A stretch of 41,992 bases of DNA from the NCBI GenBank assembly GCA_934378145.1, contig CAKXXW010000014.1, positions 1-41,992 on the forward strand, in the 5' to 3' direction. Below are positions 1-8,505 of the stretch, one piece after another (within the stretch, counting starts at the first letter, position 1; each line of letters opens with the position of its first letter). The notes beneath the pieces are model-generated. The model was not told where the DNA came from and did not search any database. It saw only the letters and a list, made by a program, of their open reading frames with translations. A program made the position numbers and the translations under genes. This stretch comes from an uncultured Eubacteriales bacterium (lineage in GTDB: Bacteria; Bacillota; Clostridia; Oscillospirales; CAG-272).

Positions 1-2
1 TT

Positions 3-1805
3 GAATACAGCCGAAGAGAAGCACAAAAGACGATGGACAGAAATATAAGCGATCTGAAAAAGCAAATCAACGATTACAATGAATTTCTGGCGGCGGATGA
101 AGTAAAAAGCCTGATCAGACTGACCGAGCAGGCGGAAGACCTCAGCGAAACGCTTGCCATGCTCGATAAAAACAGAAGACAGGAATACATTGAAAGCATC
201 TATGAAAGCCAGCGACTGAGCTGTATCTTTGTGCTTGACGAAAACCTGAATCCGGACGACTGCCTAAAAACCGCCAGAAGAAACGGTACGGCGGGGGAAT
301 GCTATGAAAATTGGATAGAAGAGGTGGGAAGCCCTGCCATAAAGGGCGTTCTGGAACATCCGAAGAAAATTTATTCGGCGAGAATCCGACACGAAGGAGC
401 TGCTTATGATATTGCCGCCGTTGCAAGAACGGATGAAAAGGGTATTGTATTCTGCGCAACAAGGCAGGAAGACGAGAAGTTGGAGCTTCATTATTCTCCT
501 GTCAGAAATCTTTTGGCGAGAAACGAAACGAGACTTAACGGAACGCTTTGCATCGCCGAAGGCGGCAGAATAATTGCCACAAATCTCGATGGCGTATATG
601 CCGGAGCGGATGAGATACCGGAGCTTACAACTCTGAAGGAGCGGAAAGCCGGAAATGAGCTTACAAGGATTGTTTCGGGCGGAGCCGTCTTTTACGGAGG
701 CAATGTCAAATGCTGGAATTATGATATTTATGCTTTCTATCCGGCGGGCGAAATATATTCGCCTTGTCGCGCCATCATGCTGTTTGCGTTTTCCGTCTAT
801 GCGGTGATTGTATTAGCAAGCGGCTTTTTCCATTTCAAAGCAAGAGCAGAACACGCCCGCGAGATCAGTCGGCAGCATGAAACCATACAGGCTATCAGCC
901 ATGTCTACAGGCTTACGGCATTGATCGATCTCAAAGCAAATCACTACGAGCTTTTGAAATATCCGCCGGATTTGAGTAATGTCGCAAAGGACGGACCGCT
1001 TGATACGCAGTTCTGCAAGGAAATTATCGGATTTGTCGATGAGCGTTTTCGTGAGGGCTATCGTGATTTTCTGAATACCGAAACTATGACCGAGCGTCTT
1101 ACGGAGGCGGAATATACGGAATATGAATATCAGGACAGAAGCGGAGAGTGGCTCAACGACAAGCTGATTGTACACGAAAAAGACAAAGAAGGAAGAGTGG
1201 ATTCCGTCATCCTTGCCCGAAGCAGCGTAAACGCGCAAAAGAAAGCAGAGCTGGAATATCAGGCAAAGTTGGAAACGGCGATACTAAGCGAGCAAAAAGC
1301 AAATCAGAGTAAAACGGACTTTCTGCGCAGAATGAGTCATGATATCCGCACGCCGATCAATGTCATACTCGGAATGCTTGAGATCGGAAGCCGAAATCCG
1401 ACGGATACCGAGCTTTTGACAAGCTGTCGTATCAAGGCAAAGATGGCGGCGGACTACCTGCTTGAACTTGTCAATGATATTCTGACTCTCAACAAGGCGG
1501 ATAGGAAGAGCGACGACGATATACCAACGGCAGAGGTGTTCCGTCTTTCAGAGGAGGTTCGAAAGCTGTACCTGCTAGCCGCAGAGCGGGTAAAGGGATA
1601 TGACGGTGTGACGCTTGAACCGCCGCAGCTTTCCGGTGAGGATAAGCCGTTGGTCGGCGAATCGCTGTATCTTCGTCAGATTATGATGAACATCATTACC
1701 AATGCCGTCAGATACAGCAAAAAGGGCGGAACCGTGCGTTTCTCGGTCTCCCAGAATCCGGCGCGGAACCGCGACGGATATGCCGAGGTGCATTTCGTCT
1801 GCTAA
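3..1805 (+). pseudogene. Hybrid sensor histidine kinase, N-terminal part, ended by an in-frame TAA; 5' end lies outside the window
   Basis: Membrane sensor kinase. The frame is open to the left edge, so the ATG at 33 is probably internal and the first membrane segment is missing. Counting from that ATG there is a sensor region (about 1-245), a hydrophobic segment at about 247-268, a PAS-like region (about 285-400), and a HisKA dimerisation domain with MSHDIRTPIN, whose phosphoacceptor is His436. The ATPase N-box (MMNIITNAVRYSKKGG) follows. The frame then reads FVC-stop-DNGIGMS: TAA at 1803-1805 stands where this family usually has Glu before DNGIGM. A single G-to-T change (GAA to TAA) would explain it. 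The same frame continues to 2468 with a perfect kinase C-terminus and receiver. The 590-residue product lacks most of the ATP site and should be inactive, unless the stop is a sequencing error or is read through. Confidence 0.85.
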
Positions 1806-1820
1806 GATAACGGCATCGGA

Positions 1821-2468
1821 ATGAGCAAGGAGTTTCAGAAAAGCATGTTTGAACCGTTTGCACAGGAGAATGCGGACAGCGTCAGTCGCTTTGGCGGCGT
1901 GGGGCTTGGACTTTCCATTGTGCAAAAGCTGGTAAACAGACTGAACGGAACCATAGAGGTGGATAGTGAACAGGGACGCGGAACGCGATTTGAAATCAAA
2001 ATTCCTTATCCTTATGCCGATGCTCCGGATAAGGCAGAACCGCAGGCAGACGCTCCCGCTTCTCTCGCAGGGCTTACCCTGTTGATTGTTGAGGACAATG
2101 AGCTGAATATGGAGATTGCCGAGTTTATGGTGACAGAGGCGGGAGGAAAGATCATAAAGGCATATGACGGCAGACAGGCAGTAGAAAAATTTGCCGCGTC
2201 GGCGGTCGGTGAAATCGATGTAATTCTCACGGATGTGATGATGCCGGAGATGGACGGACTTGAAGAAACGCGTCGGATCCGTACGCTCGACAGACCGGAT
2301 GGCAAGACCGTGCCTGTCATTGCTATGACGGCAAATCTGTTTGAAGAGGACATTCGCGAATATACCGATGCCGGTGTGACGGGCGTCCTGCCGAAACCGC
2401 TGAACATCGACCAGCTGATTGAGACAGTGACAAAGCAAATAACGAAAGGAGGGAAGAACGATGGGTGA
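1821..2468 (+). pseudogene. Hybrid sensor histidine kinase, C-terminal part: end of ATPase domain plus receiver domain
   Basis: This is the in-frame continuation of the upstream kinase after the TAA at 1803. It starts inside the G1 box (DNGIGMS), then has FEPFAQE and the G2 box (RFGGVGLGLSIV). A receiver domain follows from about residue 85: the acidic VEDNELNME, the phosphoacceptor Asp in ILTDVMMPEMDG, the Thr in AMTA and the Lys in LPKPLN are all present. The receiver is therefore intact and could take phosphate from another kinase if this part is translated. The ATG at 1821 has no convincing Shine-Dalgarno site, so independent translation is doubtful. The end overlaps the Hpt gene by 8 bp, which supports one original operon: kinase-receiver, then Hpt. 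Confidence 0.8.
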
Positions 2469-2811
2469 ATTGAGAGAGATATACGATATTGCCGGATCGG
2501 ATGCCGAAAAAGTACTTGCGCGGTTCGGCGGGAACGAGGAAATGCTGAAGCGTTTCCTCTGCCTTTTCGCACAGGACAGCAGCTTTTCCGAATTGCAGGC
2601 GGCGCTTGCCGCAGGGAATACGGAAGAAGCTTTCCGTGCCGTTCATACGCTGAAGGGCATATGCGCCAATCTCGGATTTGAGCGGCTGTATGAGAAGGCA
2701 TCGACAATGACCGAATTTTTGCGTCGTGGCGAACTTGAAAATACGAAGCCGCTTTTTCCCGGATTTGCGGAAGAATATGAAAAGGTCATGGAAGCTTTGA
2801 ATCAAAAGTGA
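2461..2811 (+). CDS. Hpt-domain histidine phosphotransfer protein
   Basis: A 116-residue helical phosphotransfer protein. The Hpt motif is AVHTLKGICANLGFE, in which the His of HTLKG is the phosphorylated residue. The fold usually passes phosphate between the receiver of a hybrid kinase and a later response regulator. It overlaps the receiver-encoding frame by 8 bp and is preceded by AAAGGAGGG at 2447-2455, a strong ribosome-binding site. No downstream response regulator is present: the next 250 bp hold only a decayed HTH gene. With the kinase interrupted, this relay may be dead or rewired to a distant partner. Confidence 0.85.
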   Translation: MGELREIYDIAGSDAEKVLARFGGNEEMLKRFLCLFAQDSSFSELQAALAAGNTEEAFRAVHTLKGICANLGFERLYEKASTMTEFLRRGELENTKPLFPGFAEEYEKVMEALNQK

Positions 2812-2997
2812 TTGCGGAATGGCGGCGCTTTCGGAACGAAAGTAATATCGGACTGAACATCAACAAATCTGCCGAAATAACGCAGAATGGCACGCGGAAA
2901 AAGCATTGCATCGCTTTTAGGGAACACATCCGCTGTTTGTGGGGAAGACTTTTTGCGAAAATCGTGCTATACTTTTCTTGGGAGGCACATAAAACCG

Positions 2998-3223
2998 GAT
3001 CAAACGAAAATTGGAAAATTTATAGCTACCCTTCGGAAAGAGAAAGGCTTGACGCAGGAGAAGCTCGGAGAAAAGCTCGGCGAAGAGCAGGTCGATGCTA
3101 TTGTCAGTGACGCAGTAGACCTTTGCAACGGATTATGCGAAGAATATAAGGGACTTTCCGAGAAGAAAAAGGTACATACCGAGCGGATGATCTTCCTTTT
3201 TACAGGGATTAAGCCTGAAGGAT
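2998..3223 (+). pseudogene. Decayed XRE-family HTH regulator fragment
   Basis: The translation DQTKIGKFIATLRKEKGLTQ followed by EKLGEKLG is the start of a Cro/C1-type helix-turn-helix domain (XRE regulators commonly begin M-x-Q-x-KIGKFI). A ribosome-binding site GGGAGG (2980-2985) and an extended -10 TGCTATACT (2965-2973) lie upstream at normal distances. The start position, however, reads CCG (2995-2997) instead of ATG, and the recognition helix and rest of the domain are gone. The frame runs into an unrelated tail (VDAIVSDAVDLCNG...) and then into the intergenic repeat. I read this as an internal deletion plus start-codon loss. An ORF from 2887 crosses this stretch in the same frame, but its first 37 residues look non-coding. 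Confidence 0.6.
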
Positions 3224-3224
3224 G

Positions 3225-3540
3225 CGACGGGGGACGCGGAGGACTCAGGGAAACCTTCTTTCGTAGAAGGTTTCCCCCAGCCTCACCCAAGGTGAGGCGT
3301 CCCCCTTCGAAGAACTCGCTCAAGGGCTACGGAAGTAATGCTTTGTCTCGGGGCATTTTGCCTACGGCAAAACTTTGGTGCCTTTTTGAAAAAGCTCCTC
3401 AAAAGTCTGCAAGCAGCCTTTTATCGGAGCTTCTCAAAAACCCACCGGAATTTCAGACGCTACGCGCTGAAATTCTGCCCGAGACAAGGGATTTGACCGT
3501 TTAACCTTAAAATTGCGCTCACTTACAGGGCGAATGCTCG
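3225..3540 (+). repeat. Composite palindromic repeat, copy 1 (type A core at 3342-3488)
   Basis: The order is: hairpin with arms GGGAAACCTTCT/AGAAGGTTTCCC (3248-3276); mini-hairpin CCTCACC-caa-GGTGAGG; linker with AAGAACT; the core; then a conserved tail (TTTGACCGTTTAACCTTAAA) ending in ACAGGGCGAA. The core is bounded by TTGTCTCG (3343-3350) and CGAGACAA (3480-3487). Inside it are three hairpins: TTTTGCC/GGCAAAA, a long central stem around AAGTCTGCAAGCAGCCTT (type A), and GAATTTCAG...CTGAAATTC. The same arrangement recurs seven more times in this window. The short ORFs across it are not conserved in frame between copies. Confidence 0.9.
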
Positions 3541-3573
3541 CAGAACAAGAAGTCGTTACTCACAGCGTTTATT

Positions 3574-3752
3574 AAGTTTAGGTCAAGCCTTTCGGGAGGC
3601 TTGCGGAATCCAAAGGCAGAGCCTTTGGTCGCCCTCCGCAGAGGGCGAAAGCTCCTTTACGGCATTTTCTTTTTGCTTAGCTTTTTCTTTTGTGCCTGCT
3701 AAAGGCAAAAGAAAAAGCGCCAAACGATTTTCGAGGGCGAACGACCTATAAG
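3574..3752 (+). repeat. Repeat module D, copy 1
   Basis: A roughly 180-bp module that begins AAGTTTAGGTCAAGCC and ends GACCTATA. It contains GCCCTCCGCAGAGGGCG and a long hairpin with arms GCTTTTTCTTTTG/CAAAAGAAAAAGC. Two further copies lie at 17042-17223 (reverse) and 26923-27105. Between the conserved AGGCTTGCGG and CGCCCTCCG blocks this copy carries its own hairpin CCAAAGGC-aga-GCCTTTGG, which the other copies replace with different sequence. No gene is visible. Confidence 0.85.
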
Positions 3753-3772
3753 CAAAACATTTCCCCAAACCC

Positions 3773-3796
3773 GTAGGGGAGGATATTATCCTCCCG
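3773..3796. repeat. GTAGGGG palindrome (module E), copy 1
   Basis: A near-perfect palindrome, GTAGGGGAGGATATTATCC followed by TCCC. It recurs at 16419, 16995 (reverse), 26540 and 40389 (reverse). Here and at 16995 it directly follows module D through the sequence CAAACCCG. Confidence 0.85.
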
Positions 3797-3811
3797 AAAA
3801 CAATGCTTTTA

Positions 3812-3859
3812 CGAGAGACGCAGGAAACTTTCTTCTAAGAAAGTTTCCTGCGTCTCTCG
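3812..3859. repeat. 23-bp perfect hairpin with CTTTCTT/AAGAAAG core
   Basis: Arms at 3812-3834 and 3837-3859 are perfect complements around a CT loop. The inner core CTTTCTT/AAGAAAG is shared with eleven other hairpins in the window, but the outer arm here is extended by the flanking GAGACG/CGTCTC 9-bp repeat sequence. It lies 95 bp upstream of the marR promoter and has no U-tract, so it is not a standard terminator. Confidence 0.85.
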
Positions 3860-3925
3860 CGTCCCCCGCGTCTCCCGTCCCGCATCTCCCGCGTCTCTCG
3901 TATCCTTCGTATCCCCCGTTCCCGG
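3850..3925. repeat. Degenerate 9-bp tandem array
   Basis: Successive units resemble CGTCTCCCG: CGTCTCTCG, CGTCCCCCG, CGTCTCCCG, TCCCG, CATCTCCCG, CGTCTCTCG, TATCCTTCG, TATCCCCCG. The same unit, or its reverse complement GGGAGACGC-like form, precedes the CTTTCTT hairpin in nearly every composite repeat in the window. It lies between repeat module E and the marR promoter. Confidence 0.8.
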
Positions 3926-3953
3926 TAAAAACCTGCTTTTTTGTCTTTTCCGC

Positions 3954-3982
3954 TTGACAGGAGGGGCGAAAGCGGCTATAAT
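3954..3982 (+). promoter_or_regulatory. Consensus sigma-70 promoter of the marR-ABC operon
   Basis: TTGACA (3954-3959) and TATAAT (3977-3982) with a 17-bp spacer match the consensus perfectly. It is the only promoter needed for the three overlapping genes that follow. The palindrome just downstream would lie at the transcription start, a classic repressor position. Confidence 0.9.
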
Positions 3983-3985
3983 ATT

Positions 3986-4006
3986 GGTTGCACGGGCAAC
4001 CGTTGC
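3986..4006. promoter_or_regulatory. Probable MarR operator
   Basis: The perfect inverted repeat GGTTGC-acgg-GCAACC (3986-4001) begins 4 bp after the -10 box. A second overlapping palindrome, GCAAC-c-GTTGC, follows (3996-4006), and another CAACC half-site lies at about 4012. MarR dimers bind 16-20 bp palindromes of this kind, and the adjacent gene encodes a MarR protein. Binding is inferred. Confidence 0.7.
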
Positions 4007-4062
4007 GCCGACAACCTTTTTTCTGAGGCTGCCGGCACTCTTTCTGGCACGGAGGAAAAGCT

Positions 4063-4506
4063 ATGCCGTCACTTATGAGGCAGATAAATGTCATAAGCCG
4101 CTGCGGGGGACAGTACCGCACCGCGCGGCTCGAGGAGACCGGACTTGCCGGTTATCAGGGGAACTACCTTCTCTGCGTGTGCAAGAACCCGGGCATCTCG
4201 CAGGATCAGGTAGCGAGGCGGATATATGTCAACAAGAGCAACGCCGCGAGGGCGCTCTCGGCGCTCGAGACTCTCGGCTATGTCGAGAGGCGGCAGAGCG
4301 AGACAGACCGCCGCGTGACGCTCGTTTACCCGACCGAGAAGGCGCTCGGGATCGTGCCGCTTATAAATCAGGTCAACTGCGAATGGACAGAATACATAAC
4401 CGAGGGATTCACGCCCGACGAACTTGACCAGTTCCTTCAGATGATGGAGCGCGTGTTCGAGCGGGCGAAGGACTATGTCGACGGAAAGACCGAGGAGCGC
4501 AGATGA
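4063..4506 (+). CDS. MarR-family transcriptional regulator
   Basis: A 147-residue winged-helix repressor. The HTH region is NPGISQDQVARRIYVNKSNA, and the wing carries YVERRQSETDRRVTLVYPT, with the DxR pattern typical of MarR proteins. C-terminal helices form the dimer interface. The start has GGAGGA at 4051-4056. The stop overlaps the ABC transporter start by 4 bp (ATGA), so the regulator is the first gene of an exporter operon. Such pairs usually respond to toxic small molecules: ligand binding releases the operator and induces the exporter. The ligand cannot be read from sequence. Confidence 0.93.
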   Translation: MPSLMRQINVISRCGGQYRTARLEETGLAGYQGNYLLCVCKNPGISQDQVARRIYVNKSNAARALSALETLGYVERRQSETDRRVTLVYPTEKALGIVPLINQVNCEWTEYITEGFTPDELDQFLQMMERVFERAKDYVDGKTEERR

Positions 4507-6224
4507 AGTTTATTTTCAGATACCTCAGGCCCTACCTCGGGAGGATGGCGGGCGGCTTTTCGGTGAAGGCTGCCGGAACGCTCATCGAGCTTGCCCTGCC
4601 GTTCCTGCTCGGGCTTATACTTGACGAATGTCTTGACCGCGGGGTTGGGATGATCGTTGCCTGCGGCCTCGGGATGGTCGTTTGCGCCGCCGTTGCCCTT
4701 ATATGCAATGTCGCGGCGAACCGTATGGCGGCGTCTGTCGCGCGCGACGCGGCGCAGAGGATACGCCATGACCTCTTTTCGTCGATAATGGCGCTCTCGG
4801 GCAGTCAGACCGACCGCTTCACGATCCCCTCGCTCGAATCGCGCCTTACGACCGATACCTACAATATCCACCACTTCATCGGAGTGATGCAGAGGATGGG
4901 AGTCCGCGCGCCGCTCCTTCTTGGCGGGGGACTTGTCGTTACGATTATTATCGATCCGGCGCTCTCGCTCGTTATGATAGCGCTCCTGCCGGTGATCTTC
5001 GGCGTGGTCTTTCTCATATCGAAGAAGGGAGTCCCCCTCTACACCCGCGTCCAGCATTCGGTCGACCGGATGGTGAGGGTCGTGCGCGAGGACGCGCAGG
5101 GCATCAGAGTCATAAAGGCGCTCTCAAAGGTCGACCACGAGCGCGAAAGGTATGACGGCGTCAACCGCAGCCTTGTCCGGGATGAGAAGCGCGCGAGCCT
5201 TACCATGGGCGTGGTGAATCCCGTGATGAACCTGCTCATGAACCTCGGCATCACCTTTGTCGTCGCGGTCGGAGCCTCAAGGGTCCTCGGCGGGCAGACC
5301 GAGCCGGGCAAGATCGTGACCTTCACGCAGTATTTCTCGATGATCTCGATGGCTATGATGTCGGTGACAAGGCTTTTCGTGATGTACACGAAGAGTGCAG
5401 CCTCGGCTGACCGCATAAAGGAGGTCGTCGACGCCGAACCCGACCTTGTGACACACGCAGAAGAGGACCATCCGCGAAAAGACGACGGAGCCTACATAGA
5501 ATTTGACCGCGTGAGCTTCTCCTACAACGGAAAGAAGGATAACCTCTCGGACATCAGCTTCAGGCTGAAAAAGGGCGGCACGCTCGGCATCATAGGCGCG
5601 ACGGGGTCGGGAAAGACGACGCTCGTGAGCCTTCTCATGCGATTTTACGATGTCGGCTCGGGCGCCATATACATAGACGGGCGCGACATCCGCACGATCC
5701 CGGACGACGAGCTTCACACGATGTTCGGCGTCGCACTTCAGAATGACTTCCTTTACGCCGACACGGTGGAGGAAAATATAAAGCTCGGCCGCGAGCTTTC
5801 CCACGAAGAAGTGGTGAAGGCGGCGAAGACCGCGCAGGCGGACGGCTTCATTACGGCTTTTCCGGAGGGATACGACCACCTTCTCTCGCAGAAGGGAACG
5901 AATGTCTCGGGCGGGCAGAAGCAGAGGCTCCTTATCGCGCGCGCCGTGGCGGGCGATCCCGATATTCTGATACTTGACGACAGCTCATCGGCTCTCGATT
6001 ACAGGACCGACGCGGCGCTGAGGCAGGCGCTTGCCGCCGATATGGCGGGGACGACGACGATCGTCGTCGCGCAGAGGGTCAGCTCGGTGAAAAATTCCGA
6101 CCTCATCCTCGTGATAGATGAGGGAAAGATAATCGGCTCGGGGACTCACGGCGAGCTGATGGAGGGCTGCACGGTCTACCGTGAGATAGCCGAATCGCAG
6201 ATGGGAGGTGCTTTCGTTGAATAA
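4503..6224 (+). CDS. ABC exporter half-transporter, subunit with degenerate catalytic motifs
   Basis: A 573-residue type IV ABC exporter half: six N-terminal membrane helices (about 1-310) and a nucleotide-binding domain. Walker A is GATGSGKTT (365-373) and the signature is VSGGQKQR (about 468). The Walker B end is LILDDSSSALD, with Asp493 in place of the catalytic Glu, and the switch loop is VVAQRVSSV, with Gln524 in place of His. The next gene encodes the partner, which has intact Glu and His but a damaged signature. These changes fall on one composite site, the known pattern of heterodimeric exporters such as TM287/288 and BmrCD. The likely role is drug or peptide export under MarR control. 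Confidence 0.93.
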   Translation: MKFIFRYLRPYLGRMAGGFSVKAAGTLIELALPFLLGLILDECLDRGVGMIVACGLGMVVCAAVALICNVAANRMAASVARDAAQRIRHDLFSSIMALSGSQTDRFTIPSLESRLTTDTYNIHHFIGVMQRMGVRAPLLLGGGLVVTIIIDPALSLVMIALLPVIFGVVFLISKKGVPLYTRVQHSVDRMVRVVREDAQGIRVIKALSKVDHERERYDGVNRSLVRDEKRASLTMGVVNPVMNLLMNLGITFVVAVGASRVLGGQTEPGKIVTFTQYFSMISMAMMSVTRLFVMYTKSAASADRIKEVVDAEPDLVTHAEEDHPRKDDGAYIEFDRVSFSYNGKKDNLSDISFRLKKGGTLGIIGATGSGKTTLVSLLMRFYDVGSGAIYIDGRDIRTIPDDELHTMFGVALQNDFLYADTVEENIKLGRELSHEEVVKAAKTAQADGFITAFPEGYDHLLSQKGTNVSGGQKQRLLIARAVAGDPDILILDDSSSALDYRTDAALRQALAADMAGTTTIVVAQRVSSVKNSDLILVIDEGKIIGSGTHGELMEGCTVYREIAESQMGGAFVE

Positions 6225-8094
6225 AGGCGGAAACTTTATGCGCGACCCTCGCGCCTCGGACAATCCGAACACGAACGCCGCTCCCGTGAAGCAGACGAAG
6301 GAGGCTAAGGCGAAGGTCATCCGGCGCCTTCTCGGCTATACGGCAAGGCATTGGTACCTTGTCCTTGCGGCGATGGTGCTGACGGTGCTTTCAAACCTTC
6401 TCGCACTGATCGGACCCGACTGCCTCGGAAATGCGATAGACGCGATAGCCCTTCTTAATACCGAGGGTGCCGACAACGCCGCGCTCCTTCTGACGGTGAG
6501 GGACAATGTCGTGAAGATGCTCCTTTGCTACATAGCGGCGGCGTTCCTTGCCTACCTTATGACCTTTGTGATGGTGACATTGAGTCAGAGGATAACCTAT
6601 CTTATGCGGAAGCAGCTCTTTGACAGCCTTACCTCGCTTCCGGTGTCCTACTTCGACACCCACGCGACGGGAGACATAATCAGCAGGATCTCATACGACA
6701 TCGACACGGTGAACGCCTCGCTCTCGACAGACATCGTGCAGGTGCTGACGAGTATCTTCACGGTCGTCGGATCGCTCTACTTTATGATAAGGATCTCGCG
6801 TCCTATGATGCTCGTATTCCTTATCACGATCCCGATCTCGGTGATATTCACAAGGTACAAGTCAAAGAAGATCCGCCCGCTCTTCAGAACGCGTTCGGCG
6901 ATGCTCGGCGAGCTTAACGGCTACGCGGAGGAGATGCTCTCGGGCGCGAAGACGATAAGGGCTTACCGGCGCGAGGCTACGATAGTCTCAAGGTTTGACC
7001 GGCGGAACCGCGCGGCGGTCGACGCGCACTACGACGCCGACTATTACGGCGCGATGATAGGGCCTTCGGTGAACTTCATAAACAACCTTTCGCTCTCGCT
7101 CGTGATGATCTTCGGCGGGATACTCTTCTACCTTTCGACGACGGGAAGCGTCGCCGACACGGGCGGGATATTCTCGCTCTATATGACGATGGGAAATGTG
7201 ACGAAGTTCGTTATGTACTCGCGCAAGTTCGCGGGGCCGATAAACGAATTCGCGAATATCGTGAGTGAGTTTCAGTCCGCCTTTGCCGCCGCCGAGAGGG
7301 TCTTCCGCATAATCGACGAGGTGCCCGAGAAGCCCGATGCGCCCGATGCGGCAAGGCTCGAAGAGGTCCGCGGCGAGGTCACGATAGACGGCGTGAGATT
7401 CGGCTATACGAAGGAAAAGGAGATAATCCACGACCTGTCGCTGAAGGTAAAACCGGGTCAGACGGTCGCGATCGTCGGTCCGACCGGCGCGGGAAAGACG
7501 ACGCTGATAAACCTGCTGATGCGCTTTTACGATGTTGACGACGGAAGAATAAGCCTTGACGGTCACGATATAAGGGAGGTCACGCGCGACTCGCTCCGCG
7601 GCTCCTATACGATGGTGCTTCAGGATACATGGCTCTTCTACGGAACGATAGCCGAAAATATCTCCTACGGCAGGGCCGATGCCTCGCGCGAGGAGGTCAT
7701 AGCGGCGGCGAAGGCGGCGAAGATAGACTCCTTCATCGAACACCTGCCCGACGGCTATGACACTTTGCTATCGGACGACGGCGTGAATATCTCGAAGGGG
7801 CAGAAGCAGCTCATCACGATCGCGCGCGCCATGCTGCCGAAGACCCCGATGCTCATCCTTGACGAGGCGACCTCGAATGTCGACTCGCGCACCGAGATAA
7901 ACATAAGGGAGGCAATGGCGCACCTCATGGAGAACCATACCTGCTTCGTCATCGCGCACAGACTCTCGACGATAAAGAACGCCGACCTCATCCTCGTCGT
8001 CAAGGACGGGAATATAATAGAGCAGGGAACACACGGCGACCTGCTCCGCGCCGGCGGCTTCTACGCCAGCCTCTATAATTCACAGTTCGCCTGA
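6217..8094 (+). CDS. ABC exporter half-transporter, catalytic subunit
   Basis: Partner of the preceding gene, about 625 residues. I chose TTG at 6217 because GGGAGG (6203-6208) sits 8 bp upstream; GTG at 6208 and ATG at 6238 are alternatives. Six membrane helices precede the nucleotide-binding domain. Walker A is GPTGAGKTT (421-429), Walker B has a normal LDEATS (Glu550), and the switch is VIAHRLSTI (His581). The signature is ISKGQKQL (525-532) instead of LSGGQ. In the heterodimer this altered signature would face the altered Walker B of the partner, leaving one working site. It overlaps the partner by 8 bp. A composite repeat begins right after the stop. Confidence 0.93.
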   Translation: MNKGGNFMRDPRASDNPNTNAAPVKQTKEAKAKVIRRLLGYTARHWYLVLAAMVLTVLSNLLALIGPDCLGNAIDAIALLNTEGADNAALLLTVRDNVVKMLLCYIAAAFLAYLMTFVMVTLSQRITYLMRKQLFDSLTSLPVSYFDTHATGDIISRISYDIDTVNASLSTDIVQVLTSIFTVVGSLYFMIRISRPMMLVFLITIPISVIFTRYKSKKIRPLFRTRSAMLGELNGYAEEMLSGAKTIRAYRREATIVSRFDRRNRAAVDAHYDADYYGAMIGPSVNFINNLSLSLVMIFGGILFYLSTTGSVADTGGIFSLYMTMGNVTKFVMYSRKFAGPINEFANIVSEFQSAFAAAERVFRIIDEVPEKPDAPDAARLEEVRGEVTIDGVRFGYTKEKEIIHDLSLKVKPGQTVAIVGPTGAGKTTLINLLMRFYDVDDGRISLDGHDIREVTRDSLRGSYTMVLQDTWLFYGTIAENISYGRADASREEVIAAAKAAKIDSFIEHLPDGYDTLLSDDGVNISKGQKQLITIARAMLPKTPMLILDEATSNVDSRTEINIREAMAHLMENHTCFVIAHRLSTIKNADLILVVKDGNIIEQGTHGDLLRAGGFYASLYNSQFA

Positions 8095-8095
8095 C

Positions 8096-8392
8096 GGGGA
8101 TACGACGGGGGATACGAAGGATTTGGGGGACTTTCTTTCGAGAAAGTCTATCCTCACCGCAGGTGAGGAAATACGCCCCCAAAGAACTTGCTGGAAGGTT
8201 ATGGGAGCAATGCTTTGTCTCGCGGCATTTTGCCTGCGGCAAAACTTTGGTGTCTTTTTGAGAAAGCTCCTCAAAAGTCTGCAAGCAGACTTTTATCGGA
8301 CATTTCTCAAAAACCCACCGGAATTTCACCTCTGCGAGGCGAAATTCTGTCCCGAGACAAGTCGTTACTGCCATATCATTTAACCGTGAAAT
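8096..8392 (+). repeat. Composite palindromic repeat, copy 2 (type A core at 8214-8361)
   Basis: Starts 2 bp after the ABC stop codon. It holds 9-bp units (GGGGATACGA), a hairpin GACTTTCT/AGAAAGTC (8129-8148), a CCTCACC-gca-GGTGAGG mini-hairpin, the AAAGAACTTG linker, and the type A core between TTGTCTCG (8215) and CGAGACAAG (8353-8361). The tail after the core is altered, keeping only ATTTAACCGT. At 8390-8440 the linker reappears in reverse orientation (CATTACTTCCATAACCC, then AGTTCTTTGG) without a core, so a core-less reverse copy is joined to it. Confidence 0.88.
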
Positions 8393-8436
8393 AAGACATT
8401 ACTTCCATAACCCGTCAACAAGTTCTTTGGGGGGGT

Positions 8437-8462
8437 GGGGGCTTTCTTCCAAGAAAGCCCCC
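8437..8462. repeat. CTTTCTT/AAGAAAG hairpin with GGGGG/CCCCC outer arms
   Basis: Perfect 12-bp stem GGGGGCTTTCTT-cc-AAGAAAGCCCCC. It belongs to the reverse, core-less repeat copy between the convergent ABC and DUF1667 operons. It is followed by 9-bp CGTCTCCCG units on the plus strand. Confidence 0.85.
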
Positions 8463-8505
8463 GCGTCTCCCGTCGTTCCGTATCATATCTCGATCAACGG
8501 AAAAG

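Noticed and set aside
1803..1805. TAA as a recoded sense codon
   Set aside because: TAA ends many normal genes in the window (for example rlmH's neighbour walJ and nifJ), so general reassignment is excluded. Local read-through cannot be judged from sequence.
3850..3925. 9-bp arrays considered as a CRISPR array or VNTR coding region
   Set aside because: Units are too short and contiguous for CRISPR, have no spacers, and no gene frame with start signals includes them.
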